Positions 55,331-64,000 of a stretch of DNA of 64,000 nt are shown here, one piece after another (positions within the stretch are counted from its first letter, which is position 1; each line of letters begins with the position of its first letter). The notes under the pieces were generated by a model. That model saw only the letters and a list, made by a program, of their open reading frames with translations, did not search any database and was not told the DNA's origin. Source of the stretch: CAJQLB01 sp905479065. Its GTDB lineage: Bacteria > Bacteroidota > Bacteroidia > Flavobacteriales > Flavobacteriaceae. The position numbers and the translations under genes were made by a program. Location of the stretch: assembly GCA_943846735.1 (NCBI GenBank), contig OX044364.1:558001-622000 (forward strand), read 5' to 3'.

Positions 55331-57859
55331 TTAATCTTCTTGAGGTGTATCAATTGTCGTGCCAGCGCCCTCATCTGCTAACTCTCCTGTAGATTCTTCT
55401 TCTTCATCGACACTATCTTCATCGTGCATAACTTTTGCCACAGCAGCAATAGAATCATTTCCTTTTAGGTTGATCAATTTCACCCCTTGTGTCGCTCTTC
55501 CCATCACTCGAAGATCTTCAACAGCCATCCGTATCGCAATACCTGATTTATTAATAATCATCAAGTCATCAGCATCACTAACGTTTTTGATAGCAACTAA
55601 ATCACCGGTCTTATCAGTGATAGAAATGGTTTTAACGCCTTTACCACCACGATTAGTAATACGATAATCTTCTAAACTAGAACGCTTACCGAAACCATTT
55701 TCTGAAACTACGAGGATATCACTTTCCATGTCATCTACTGCTATCATACCGATAACTGCATCGGTTGTTTCATTTTGCAGGCGTATACCACGAACTCCGG
55801 AAGCATTTCTTCCCATAGGACGTGTTTTAGCTTCCTCAAAACGAATCGCTTTACCTGATTTTAATGCCAGCATCACTTGACTTTCTCCTGTGGTTAGTTT
55901 TGCTTCTAGTAATTCGTCATCTTCCTTAATAGTGATGGCATTAATACCATTCGTTCTAGGACGAGAATACTGCTCCAAAGATGTCTTTTTAACTTGACCT
56001 TTTTTGGTAGCCATGATGACATACTTACTATTAATGTATTCTTCATCCTTCAGATCTTGCGTACAAATAAACGCTTTTACTTTATCGTCTTGCTCAATAT
56101 TAATCAAGTTTTGAATGGCACGACCTTTCGAAGTTTTACTTCCTTCCGGTATTTCATAAACACGCATCCAGAAACACTTCCCTTTTTGGGTAAAGAATAA
56201 CATGTACTGATGGTTAGTTCCCACAAAAAGATGTTCTAAGAAATCTTCATTACGAGTGGTAGACGCTTTTTGACCAACACCACCTCTATTTTGAGTTTTG
56301 TATTCCTTTAACGAGGTTCTCTTTATATACCCTGCATGTGAAATGGTAATGACCACTTTCTCGTTAGGAATCATGTCTTCAATACTTAAATCACCACCAG
56401 CATACTCAATAACAGATCGTCTTTCATCACCATATTTATCTTTCACCACCATCAGTTCGTCTTTAATGATAGTCATACGACGCTCTTTTTTATCAAGAAT
56501 GTCTTTCAGATCTTCAATAGTTCCCATAAGGGCATCGTACTCTGCTCTTAATTTATCTTGTTCAAGACCAGTTAATTGTCTTAAACGCATTTCGACAATC
56601 GCTTTTGCTTGAATATCACTTAATTCAAAACGATCTTTTAATTTTTGTCTCGCCTCTTCAGCATTGGCAGAGCCTCTTATGAGGGCAATGACTTCGTCGA
56701 TATTATCTGAAGCAATGATTAATCCCTCTAAAATATGAGCGCGTTCTTCAGCTTTACGCAATTCGTACTTGGTACGTCTTACCACCACCTCATGGCGATG
56801 TTCAACAAAATGGTGAATCATATCTTTCAGATTCAACATTTGTGGCCGCCCATTGACAAGGGCAATATTATTAACACTGAACGACGACTGTAAGGCCGTA
56901 TACTTGTATAGCTTATTTAAAACAATGTTCGGTATGGCGTCACGTTTTAACACATAAACAACACGCATCCCATTTCTATCAGACTCATCTCTAATGGTAG
57001 AAATCCCCTCTAATTTTTTATCATTAATGATATCAGCTGTTTTTTTAATCATGTCAGCCTTATTCACTTGGTAAGGGATCTCTGTAACAATGATACATTC
57101 ACGTCCTTGAACTTCTTCAATGACCGCCTTTCCTCGCATGACAATACGACCACGACCTGTTTGAAACGCATCTCTTACTCCGTCATAACCATAAATGGTT
57201 CCACCTGTTGGAAAATCTGGTGCTTTAACATGAGTAATGAGCTCGTCAATTTCGATATCATTATTATCAATGTACGCTATGGTACCATCAACCACTTCAG
57301 ATAAATTGTGAGGTGGCATGTTGGTGGCCATACCAACTGCAATACCCGATGCTCCATTGACTAATAAACCTGGAATTCTTGTTGGTAAAACCGTTGGCTC
57401 TTTTAAGGTATCGTCAAAGTTTAATTTATGATCTACAGTATCTTTGTCAATATCTGCCAACATGTCTTCAGATATTTTTCGCATACGAGCCTCTGTATAA
57501 CGCATTGCTGCAGGACTATCACCATCAATAGAACCAAAGTTACCTTGTCCATCTACCAACATATATCGCAAGCTCCATTCTTGTGCCATACGTACCATGG
57601 TATCATAAACAGAGGTATCTCCGTGAGGATGATATTTCCCGAGCACTTCCCCTACAATTCTTGCTGATTTCTTGTGCGCAGTGTTGGCTCTAACACCCAG
57701 CTCATGCATGCCAAAAAGCACACGTCTGTGAACAGGTTTAAGACCATCTCGAACATCTGGTAATGCACGTGACACAATGACTGACATTGAATAATCAATG
57801 TAAGCCGATTTCATTTCATCTTCGATGTTAATTGGAATGAGTTTTTCTCCTTCTGCCAT
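55331..57859 (-). CDS. gyrA: DNA gyrase subunit A
   Basis: An 842-residue GyrA: catalytic Tyr121 in AAMRYTEARM, the quinolone-resistance region HPHGDTSVYDTMVRMAQ with Thr82 at the E. coli Ser83 position and Asp86 at Asp87, and a C-terminal beta-pinwheel of repeated blades (YKTQNRGGVGQK, YSRPRTNGINAI, YRITNRGGKGVK). The tail after about residue 810 is strongly acidic. With GyrB it introduces negative supercoils. Divergent from clpC. Confidence 0.98.
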   Translation of the reverse strand: MAEGEKLIPINIEDEMKSAYIDYSMSVIVSRALPDVRDGLKPVHRRVLFGMHELGVRANTAHKKSARIVGEVLGKYHPHGDTSVYDTMVRMAQEWSLRYMLVDGQGNFGSIDGDSPAAMRYTEARMRKISEDMLADIDKDTVDHKLNFDDTLKEPTVLPTRIPGLLVNGASGIAVGMATNMPPHNLSEVVDGTIAYIDNNDIEIDELITHVKAPDFPTGGTIYGYDGVRDAFQTGRGRIVMRGKAVIEEVQGRECIIVTEIPYQVNKADMIKKTADIINDKKLEGISTIRDESDRNGMRVVYVLKRDAIPNIVLNKLYKYTALQSSFSVNNIALVNGRPQMLNLKDMIHHFVEHRHEVVVRRTKYELRKAEERAHILEGLIIASDNIDEVIALIRGSANAEEARQKLKDRFELSDIQAKAIVEMRLRQLTGLEQDKLRAEYDALMGTIEDLKDILDKKERRMTIIKDELMVVKDKYGDERRSVIEYAGGDLSIEDMIPNEKVVITISHAGYIKRTSLKEYKTQNRGGVGQKASTTRNEDFLEHLFVGTNHQYMLFFTQKGKCFWMRVYEIPEGSKTSKGRAIQNLINIEQDDKVKAFICTQDLKDEEYINSKYVIMATKKGQVKKTSLEQYSRPRTNGINAITIKEDDELLEAKLTTGESQVMLALKSGKAIRFEEAKTRPMGRNASGVRGIRLQNETTDAVIGMIAVDDMESDILVVSENGFGKRSSLEDYRITNRGGKGVKTISITDKTGDLVAIKNVSDADDLMIINKSGIAIRMAVEDLRVMGRATQGVKLINLKGNDSIAAVAKVMHDEDSVDEEEESTGELADEGAGTTIDTPQED

Positions 57860-58121
57860 ATATCGTTTTAATTAGTTTTTTTAGTTGATTTTCAAATCGA
57901 GCTAATATACGTATTTTGTTAGTGGTTGCTTGAAATTACATAGCCTTTTTTAAGACATTTTATCAACAATATTTAGGGTGTTTTTGGTTAATAACTATCG
58001 CGTTAAATGTTTTGATTTTTTAGAGTTTTTTTTGTCAATTAGCAATAGCTAGTAAAATTTAGGTATGGTTTTTGAAATTATCCTATTGATTTTAGTATTT
58101 TTAAAGCAGAAAGAATAGTTT

Positions 58122-60674
58122 ATGGATGATAATTTTTCACCTCGAGTAAAAGATGTCATAGCTTACAGCAAAGAAGAAGCTTTGCGATTGGGTCATGATT
58201 TTATAGGAACAGAACACCTGATGTTGGGCCTATTGCGTGATGGCAATGGTAAAGCCATTGACATTTTAGGGGCATTAGATATTGATTTAAATCATTTGAG
58301 ACGCAAAGTTGAAATCTTAAGTCCTGCCAATCCAAATATAGCCATAAGCTCTAATGAAAAGAAAAACTTGCATTTAACGAGACAGGCAGAACGCGCTTTA
58401 AAAACTACCTTTCTAGAAGCTAAATTATTTCAAAGTAATGCCATTAATACGGCACATTTATTGCTTTGTATTTTAAGAAATGAAAATGATCCAACCACCA
58501 AATTACTGAATAAGTTAAAAGTGGATTATGACAACGTAAAAGAGCAGTTTAAATTTATGATTACCAACGATGACGATTACATAGAAACAAAAGCAGAATC
58601 TTTTTCAGACGAAAGTCCTTCCTCCTCTTCAGGAGACAGTTCAAAAGACAGAGCTTTTGGCCAGAGTGCAAGCAAGGGCTCCAAAAAATCTAAGACACCT
58701 GTCTTGGACAATTTTGGTAGAGACCTCACGGTGATGGCAGAGGCTGGTAAACTAGATCCTGTAGTAGGTCGAGAGAAAGAAATACAACGGGTATCTCAAA
58801 TTTTGAGTAGACGTAAGAAAAACAACCCCTTACTTATTGGAGAACCTGGTGTTGGAAAATCTGCGATTGCTGAAGGATTAGCGAATAGAATTATCAGTAA
58901 AAAAGTATCACGTATTCTGTTTAATAAGCGCGTTGTAACGCTTGATTTGGCAAGTTTGGTGGCCGGTACAAAATACCGAGGTCAATTTGAGGAGCGTATG
59001 AAAGCGGTAATGAATGAGCTTGAAAAAAATGAGGACATCATTTTGTTTATAGACGAAATACACACCATTGTTGGTGCAGGTGGTGCTACGGGAAGCTTGG
59101 ATGCTTCTAACATGTTTAAACCAGCCTTAGCACGTGGCGAAATACAATGTATCGGCGCCACAACTCTAGACGAATACAGACAACATATAGAAAAAGACGG
59201 AGCGCTTGAACGACGTTTCCAAAAGGTGATTGTAGAGCCAACGTCAGTTGAAGAAACTGTTGAAATTCTCAACAACATTAAAGGAAAGTATGAAGAGCAT
59301 CACAATGTTGAATATACCGATGAAGCTATTGAGGCTTGTGTGAAATTAACCAATCGCTACATGTCAGAGCGATTTTTACCAGACAAAGCTATTGATGCGT
59401 TGGATGAAGCAGGCTCACGAGTACACATTACCAATATTGATGTTCCAAAACAAATATTAGAATTGGAAGAACAATTAGAAGCGGTTAAAGAAACTAAAAA
59501 TTCGGTCGTAAAAAAGCAGAAATATGAAGAGGCTGCGAAGCTTCGAGATGATGAAAAGCGTTTAGAAAAAAGTTTGGCAGAAGCACAAAAACAATGGGAA
59601 GCAGATTCTAAAGAGCATCGTGAAGTGGTCTCTGAAGACAATGTAGCCGACGTTGTATCTATGATGACGGGGATACCCGTTAATAGAATTGCACAAACTG
59701 AAAGTAATAAGCTAGCAAAATTACCGGAACTCATCAAAGGAAAAGTTATTGGTCAAGATGAAGCTGTTGCAAAGGTCGTTAAAGCGATTCAGCGTAACCG
59801 TGCGGGTCTAAAAGATCCTAACAAGCCAATTGGGTCATTTATCTTTTTAGGACAAACAGGCGTTGGTAAAACGCAATTAGCAAAGGTTTTGGCGCGTGAA
59901 TTATTTGACAGTGAAGACACCTTAGTACGTATTGACATGAGTGAGTACATGGAAAAATTTGCTATTTCAAGATTGGTTGGAGCTCCTCCAGGCTATGTTG
60001 GTTATGAAGAAGGTGGGCAACTAACAGAAAAAATTAGACGTAAACCTTATGCGGTTGTGCTGTTAGATGAAATTGAAAAAGCACATCCCGATGTCTTTAA
60101 CATGTTATTGCAAGTCTTAGACGACGGGTTTTTAACAGATAGTTTGGGTCGTAAAATTGATTTTAGCAATACCATCATCATCATGACCTCTAATATTGGA
60201 GCCCGCAAACTAAAAGATTTTGGTACGGGAGTTGGTTTTGGTACCTCGGCACAAAAATCACAAGCTGGAGATCATGCCCGTGGAATTATTGAAAACGCGC
60301 TGAAAAAAGCTTTTGCTCCAGAATTTTTAAATCGTATTGATGACGTAGTGGTCTTTAATGTTCTTGAAAAGGAGCACATTAATGTCATTATTGATATTGA
60401 GTTAGAAAAATTAGTGGCGAGAATAAAAGACTTAGGTTACACGCTTAAGTTAACTAAAAAAGCTAAAAATTTCATTGCAGATAAAGGCTTTGACCAGCAG
60501 TATGGAGCACGACCTTTAAAACGGGCCATTCAAAAATACATAGAGGATGCCTTGGCTGAAGAAATTATTACCTCCAAAATACACGAAGGTGATGTGATTA
60601 ATATGGACATTGAAAAAGATGCCACCGAACTAAACATCAAGATTAAAAAAGCAGAAAAACCTGCCGAATCATAA
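58122..60674 (+). CDS. clpC: ATP-dependent Clp protease ATP-binding subunit ClpC
   Basis: An 850-residue Hsp100: double Clp_N repeat (1-150), a Ser-rich low-complexity linker (about 157-195), AAA+ domain 1 with Walker A GEPGVGKS near 240, a middle UVR-type segment (YEEAAKLRDDEKRLEK), and AAA+ domain 2 with GQTGVGKT near 577. It unfolds substrates for ClpP. The 262-base region shared with divergent gyrA shows no perfect -7 element and no obvious CIRCE-like operator. Confidence 0.96.
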   Translation: MDDNFSPRVKDVIAYSKEEALRLGHDFIGTEHLMLGLLRDGNGKAIDILGALDIDLNHLRRKVEILSPANPNIAISSNEKKNLHLTRQAERALKTTFLEAKLFQSNAINTAHLLLCILRNENDPTTKLLNKLKVDYDNVKEQFKFMITNDDDYIETKAESFSDESPSSSSGDSSKDRAFGQSASKGSKKSKTPVLDNFGRDLTVMAEAGKLDPVVGREKEIQRVSQILSRRKKNNPLLIGEPGVGKSAIAEGLANRIISKKVSRILFNKRVVTLDLASLVAGTKYRGQFEERMKAVMNELEKNEDIILFIDEIHTIVGAGGATGSLDASNMFKPALARGEIQCIGATTLDEYRQHIEKDGALERRFQKVIVEPTSVEETVEILNNIKGKYEEHHNVEYTDEAIEACVKLTNRYMSERFLPDKAIDALDEAGSRVHITNIDVPKQILELEEQLEAVKETKNSVVKKQKYEEAAKLRDDEKRLEKSLAEAQKQWEADSKEHREVVSEDNVADVVSMMTGIPVNRIAQTESNKLAKLPELIKGKVIGQDEAVAKVVKAIQRNRAGLKDPNKPIGSFIFLGQTGVGKTQLAKVLARELFDSEDTLVRIDMSEYMEKFAISRLVGAPPGYVGYEEGGQLTEKIRRKPYAVVLLDEIEKAHPDVFNMLLQVLDDGFLTDSLGRKIDFSNTIIIMTSNIGARKLKDFGTGVGFGTSAQKSQAGDHARGIIENALKKAFAPEFLNRIDDVVVFNVLEKEHINVIIDIELEKLVARIKDLGYTLKLTKKAKNFIADKGFDQQYGARPLKRAIQKYIEDALAEEIITSKIHEGDVINMDIEKDATELNIKIKKAEKPAES

Positions 60675-60694
60675 GTCTTTACCAAATTACACAG

Positions 60695-60725
60695 AACCAC
60701 TTGTTAGCGCAGGTGGTTTTTTTTT
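60695..60725 (+). terminator. intrinsic terminator after clpC
   Basis: The stem AACCACTTG / CAGGTGGTT (60695-60718, one mismatch) with a 6-base loop is followed by nine T residues. Confidence 0.85.
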
Positions 60726-60745
60726 GAGAAAACGTATCTTAGAGC

Positions 60746-61078
60746 ATGAATTTACATGATCGAGAGACCATTGTCACGCGTCTTAATGCAGAAATCACTA
60801 AAACAAAAGCGGCTATTGCACAATATGCACAGCTTAGCAAACCCATTGCTCCAGAAAATGCCATTGGACGCGTTTCAAGGATGGATGCCATCAATAATAA
60901 AAGTGTGAATGAGGCTGCTTTAAAACAAGCACGGCAAAAACTTAAAAATCTTCAAGTTGCTTTATCCAATGTCGATGCTCACGATTTTGGACACTGTGAT
61001 AAGTGCCGCCAAGCCATTCCCATTGGCAGAATCATGTTGATGCCACACGCACGTTTTTGCGTGCATTGTGCGTCTTAA
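60746..61078 (+). CDS. TraR/DksA-family zinc-finger protein
   Basis: A 110-residue cytoplasmic protein: an N-terminal helical hairpin (about 1-75) and a C4 zinc finger with C84, C87, C105 and C108 (HCDKCRQAIPIGRIMLMPHARFC). The layout matches short DksA/TraR-like proteins that can bind the RNA polymerase secondary channel and modulate initiation. Whether the hairpin tip keeps the key acidic residues cannot be judged here, so regulatory activity is inferred. Preceded by the clpC terminator, thus independently transcribed. Confidence 0.85.
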   Translation: MNLHDRETIVTRLNAEITKTKAAIAQYAQLSKPIAPENAIGRVSRMDAINNKSVNEAALKQARQKLKNLQVALSNVDAHDFGHCDKCRQAIPIGRIMLMPHARFCVHCAS

Positions 61079-61155
61079 AAAGATCTTATTAACTATTCAT
61101 GTAATACTTTTACTAATGAAAGTTAAAATATTGTATTTGATATAGTTACTAAATA

Positions 61156-61187
61156 AAAAGGCAGCTACTGAAAAGTAACTGCCTTTT
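61156..61187 (-). terminator. intrinsic terminator of the T9SS adhesin gene
   Basis: The stem AAAAGGCAGCTACT / AGTAACTGCCTTTT with loop GAAA has one plus-strand mismatch that is G-U on the minus strand, 32 bases after the adhesin stop. Confidence 0.85.
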
Positions 61188-61218
61188 AAAATTGCTAATA
61201 ATCGACTTTTTAAACTAA

Positions 61219-64000
61219 CTAGCGTCTCTTCATGTTTGAGGATACTGCTTTCTTAGTTACCGAACCTTGATTTGTTGTTACTGTAATGTAGAACAACTGA
61301 TCTCCAGCTCTAGATAAATCGAAACTCTTTTTAATCTCTGTGTTTGCACGCACATTATTTAGTGTCATACTCTTCACTAATAGACCTCTGGTATCATGAA
61401 CCTCAATAGTTACATCCGTGTCAAACTCAAAGTTGAATTTCACATTAACATCTCTATCAAATGGTACTGGATAAGCAAGGAAGTCTAACTCAACACCTAA
61501 GTCTTGAGACGCATCATTTGCCTGCGCTTGAGGCTCATTACCTGCTATGTAAGTTACTTCATCATAACTACAATCTCATGAGCTTCACCTTCGTTTGAAT
61601 AGTTAGGTCCAGTTGGTTGTGTATCTTGAACTTTCTTCAGTCCAAGTATAAGTAACTGCTACAATCTGTTTCATTACAACCATCTGTTGCTGTAAATGTT
61701 CTTACAAAAGTTTATTCTACAGTACCACTTACCTCGCAATTAGCAACAGTATTGTTCCAAACTGACTACCTGACCAGTTTGAAGACTCACAGATATCCGC
61801 AAGTTTCCACATATATAAGTAAGCGATGCCACCAATAGATTTCGAGCTTCATCAATAATTATCATAGCCTCCGAAAGTTCCTGCAGCATAAAACATTGAA
61901 TAATTATCAACAGGCATAGTTCCTGTTTCATCATCCATTGTACCTGTATATGAAGGGAATCCGTTTCTTGTACCATCTTCAGTAAAGGTCCAGTAACTGT
62001 ACCATCTTGACCACCTAATCCTGAGCCTGCAGTATCTGCTGAAATAACAATGTTACCGTTTCCATTAGGTTCCTCAGTAATTTGGACTATCACTATAAGT
62101 CAGTATACAGTACCATCACCAGCACAAGCATCAGTATAAGCAGCTTCTTCTTTTAAAGATGCTCCATCAACTTCCATAAGAATGTACTTTTGATTAGTGC
62201 AAGGTTCATCATTCCAAGTACTTGAATTGAAACGACCTAACTCAACACAATGTTCATTTCCGTTACGATTGTTTGGTTCATCATTATGCCAGTTTTCATA
62301 ATCAAACGTTGTACCGTCCATCCATAGAAAAACACCTTCTTCTGCAACATCAGTTAAACCGATCCAGAATCTTATGTTATTACCTCCGTTGCTTGCTACA
62401 GCTGCGTCATAGATCCATTGGTTTTCATCGGCATCAGTTATTGTAGCCATGTAACCACCATTGTTTCCAACCAGGGTGTTACCATCAGTAGCGCTCATCG
62501 TCTCTGTCGTTATGTAATAATAATGACCTTCGTATTCACCTAAATATGTAAATCCATCTTTGTCGCCTGGACCATTGTTTGGATCAAAATCTAACTCAAC
62601 AGTCGTATCACAATCGGTATCAACAAATACAGGTGCAGTTGTATCTTCTACAGTAAATGTACTAGTAGTAGATGACTCATTTCCACAAGCATCCGTTGCC
62701 GTAAAGGTTACCGTCGTCACAGTTGTACATCCGTCTCCTTCTGTACTCTCTCTAGAGTCATAGTCATTTGTCCATGTGAACTCTCCACAATCAGTAGCTG
62801 TATTGCCACCATTGTCTGCTAACCATGCGTTTAAGGCATCGTCTGTTCCGTCACATTCTTCAGTTACATCTTCAGCTTTTGTAATCTCTGGTGCAGTTGC
62901 ATCTGCTCCTTGGTACCATAACTTCACAGGTGTTGCTTCATTACCACAACTATCTGAAACGTCATAACGTACCCACATGATCCACTTACAGTCATCACCA
63001 TCAATGTTAACAACACGATTTACAACAACCGTATTACAATCATCTGTATATAATGCTGCAAAATCTGATGCTGTTAACACCCCTAAGGCTGCTAATTCTT
63101 CATCGCTCTCTGGAGCACAAGCATCATTTTCATTAGTACCTTCTGGTAAGTCTCCTGTTAACTCTGGAGCTTCCATATCACGTACTTGAATTACTTGTGT
63201 ATGCACTGTTTCATTACCACAGTTATCTACCGCTGTCCATGTTCTAGTGATGTCAATATCACCACATCCTTCATCTTCAACATCATCGCCTCCTCACTAA
63301 ACGCTCACACTCAACATCGCTAGTCACAAGTATCCATGGCCATTAATTCTGGAGCCTCCGGAACGTCCATACAAGATACTGTAACATCTGCTGGTGCTTC
63401 CATTAATTCTGGTGCAGTCATGTCACTTCCTGAATAAAATACTTTGTAGTTTCCTAAACTGTTACCACAATCATCAGATACTGCATACTTATGCATTACT
63501 GACCATCCACAATCATCACCCACCGGGCTTGATGTTAAGGAGACCACAACATTACTGCAGTTATCAGTAAACATCATTGCAAATTCTGCTTCAGTCATCG
63601 GTGCCATCATATAATCAGCAGCACATCCATCAATTTCATTAGCACTCTCAGGCAATACAAAGTTATCACCTTCTACAGGAGCAGTTGTGTCTACAACCGT
63701 CACTGTTTGAACATACTCGATACTGTTACCAGCACAATCAGAGGCAGACCATGTACGTACAATCGTGTAGCGTCCTGGACAATCTCCTGGAGTTGTTGAT
63801 TCATTGAACATTACTTCAATATCCATATCACAAAGATCTGAAGCTGTTAATGTAGCAGCTGGTGTTACAGCGTCACATTCTTCAGTTACATCTTGTGGTA
63901 AGTCTTCGTTAAAATAAGGATCAGTTTCATCATAAATAGTAATAGTCTGAGATGCAGTACTAGTATTACCTGCACAGTCAGTTGCTGTCCAAGTTCTAGT
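61219..64000 (-). pseudogene. 3' part of a giant T9SS-exported adhesin with HYR-like repeats and a C-type lectin domain, frame-disrupted
   Basis: The minus strand encodes one continuous protein in pieces. From the window edge to about 63335 there are Cys-rich repeats of roughly 80-100 residues, each starting RTWTATDCAGN-like and ending with V-x-D-x-T-A-P. After a break the repeats continue (63206-62100) into a C-type lectin domain at about 62172-62552 (GGYMATITDADENQW, FWIGL, EPN, WNDEPC). The final part, broken into short frames, ends in a T9SS type A sorting domain (DFLAYPVPFD, VTKKAVSSNMKRR at 61219). Several small indels and one stop interrupt the frame (near 63310, 62095, 61840, 61760, 61715, 61655, 61636, 61575). 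It may be a true pseudogene, or consensus errors in a repetitive gene. Confidence 0.75.

Noticed and set aside
55331..57859. gyrA Thr82 as acquired quinolone resistance
   Set aside because: Thr at this position is the normal state in several flavobacteria, so it is not evidence of resistance.
62560..63189. Plus-strand frames of 63-70 codons opposite the adhesin
   Set aside because: They mirror the minus-strand repeats; low-complexity Ser/Val composition is typical of antisense of Thr/Asp-rich repeats.
61219..64000. CRISPR array or tandem repeat locus
   Set aside because: The repetition is at the protein level with diverged DNA; it encodes adhesin repeats, with no regular spacers. No CRISPR-like repeats or cas genes exist elsewhere in the window.

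Overview
The window is an AT-rich stretch of a chromosome from a member of the Bacteroidota, very probably a marine Flavobacteriaceae. Supporting signs: a type IX secretion (T9SS) type A sorting tail, a bacillithiol gene (bshA), a dehydrogenase E1 alpha-beta fusion, MutS2 without an Smr domain, start codons preceded by A-rich rather than Shine-Dalgarno leaders, and several copies of the Bacteroidota -7 promoter element TAnnTTTG. Almost everything is ordinary housekeeping DNA. I see no phage, insertion sequence, CRISPR array or recognisable defence system.

Layout. 0-4.4 kb: a truncated E1 keto-acid dehydrogenase gene (minus), then an overlapping plus-strand operon of a 2OG-Fe(II) oxygenase, an eIF1/SUI1-like factor, a DUF1835 protein and a nucleoside phosphorylase. 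4.9-8.6 kb: divergent ung and mutS2, then a DCC-family thiol oxidoreductase. 8.6-17.2 kb: aroC with a dicarboxylate symporter, a small beta-barrel protein, and a minus operon of GH3-beta-lactamase fusion, bshA and a GH109-like enzyme. 17.3-22.9 kb: a seven-gene minus operon that combines a cell-wall amidase, an MCE/MlaD lipid-transport protein and a split HdrDE/DsrMK-like iron-sulfur module. It is divergent from lptD-ridA.

26-36 kb: a DPP-IV peptidase, then a pfkA-gapA-GlcNAc kinase sugar operon and a 1470-residue TamB. 36.4-41.7 kb: a plus-strand run rich in RNA-modification genes (tsaD, rsmE, a TrmH-type SpoU methylase, a THUMP-like methyltransferase) with DUF4159 and AI-2E proteins.

41.7-49.3 kb is the most accessory-looking part. 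It holds single-gene units for exported lipoproteins (NTF2-like, DUF1566-like, Kazal-domain), an acyltransferase and a secreted AhpD-like protein, most separated by strong hairpin terminators. Three tRNAs (Ser-GCT, Pro-TGG, Arg-TCT) follow.

49.9-61.1 kb: 7TM-HD phosphodiesterase, thiolase, NlpC/P60 peptidase, TPR protein, gyrA, clpC and a DksA-like zinc protein. 61.2-64 kb: the 3' end of a giant T9SS-exported adhesin with a C-type lectin domain. Its reading frame is broken by several small indels.
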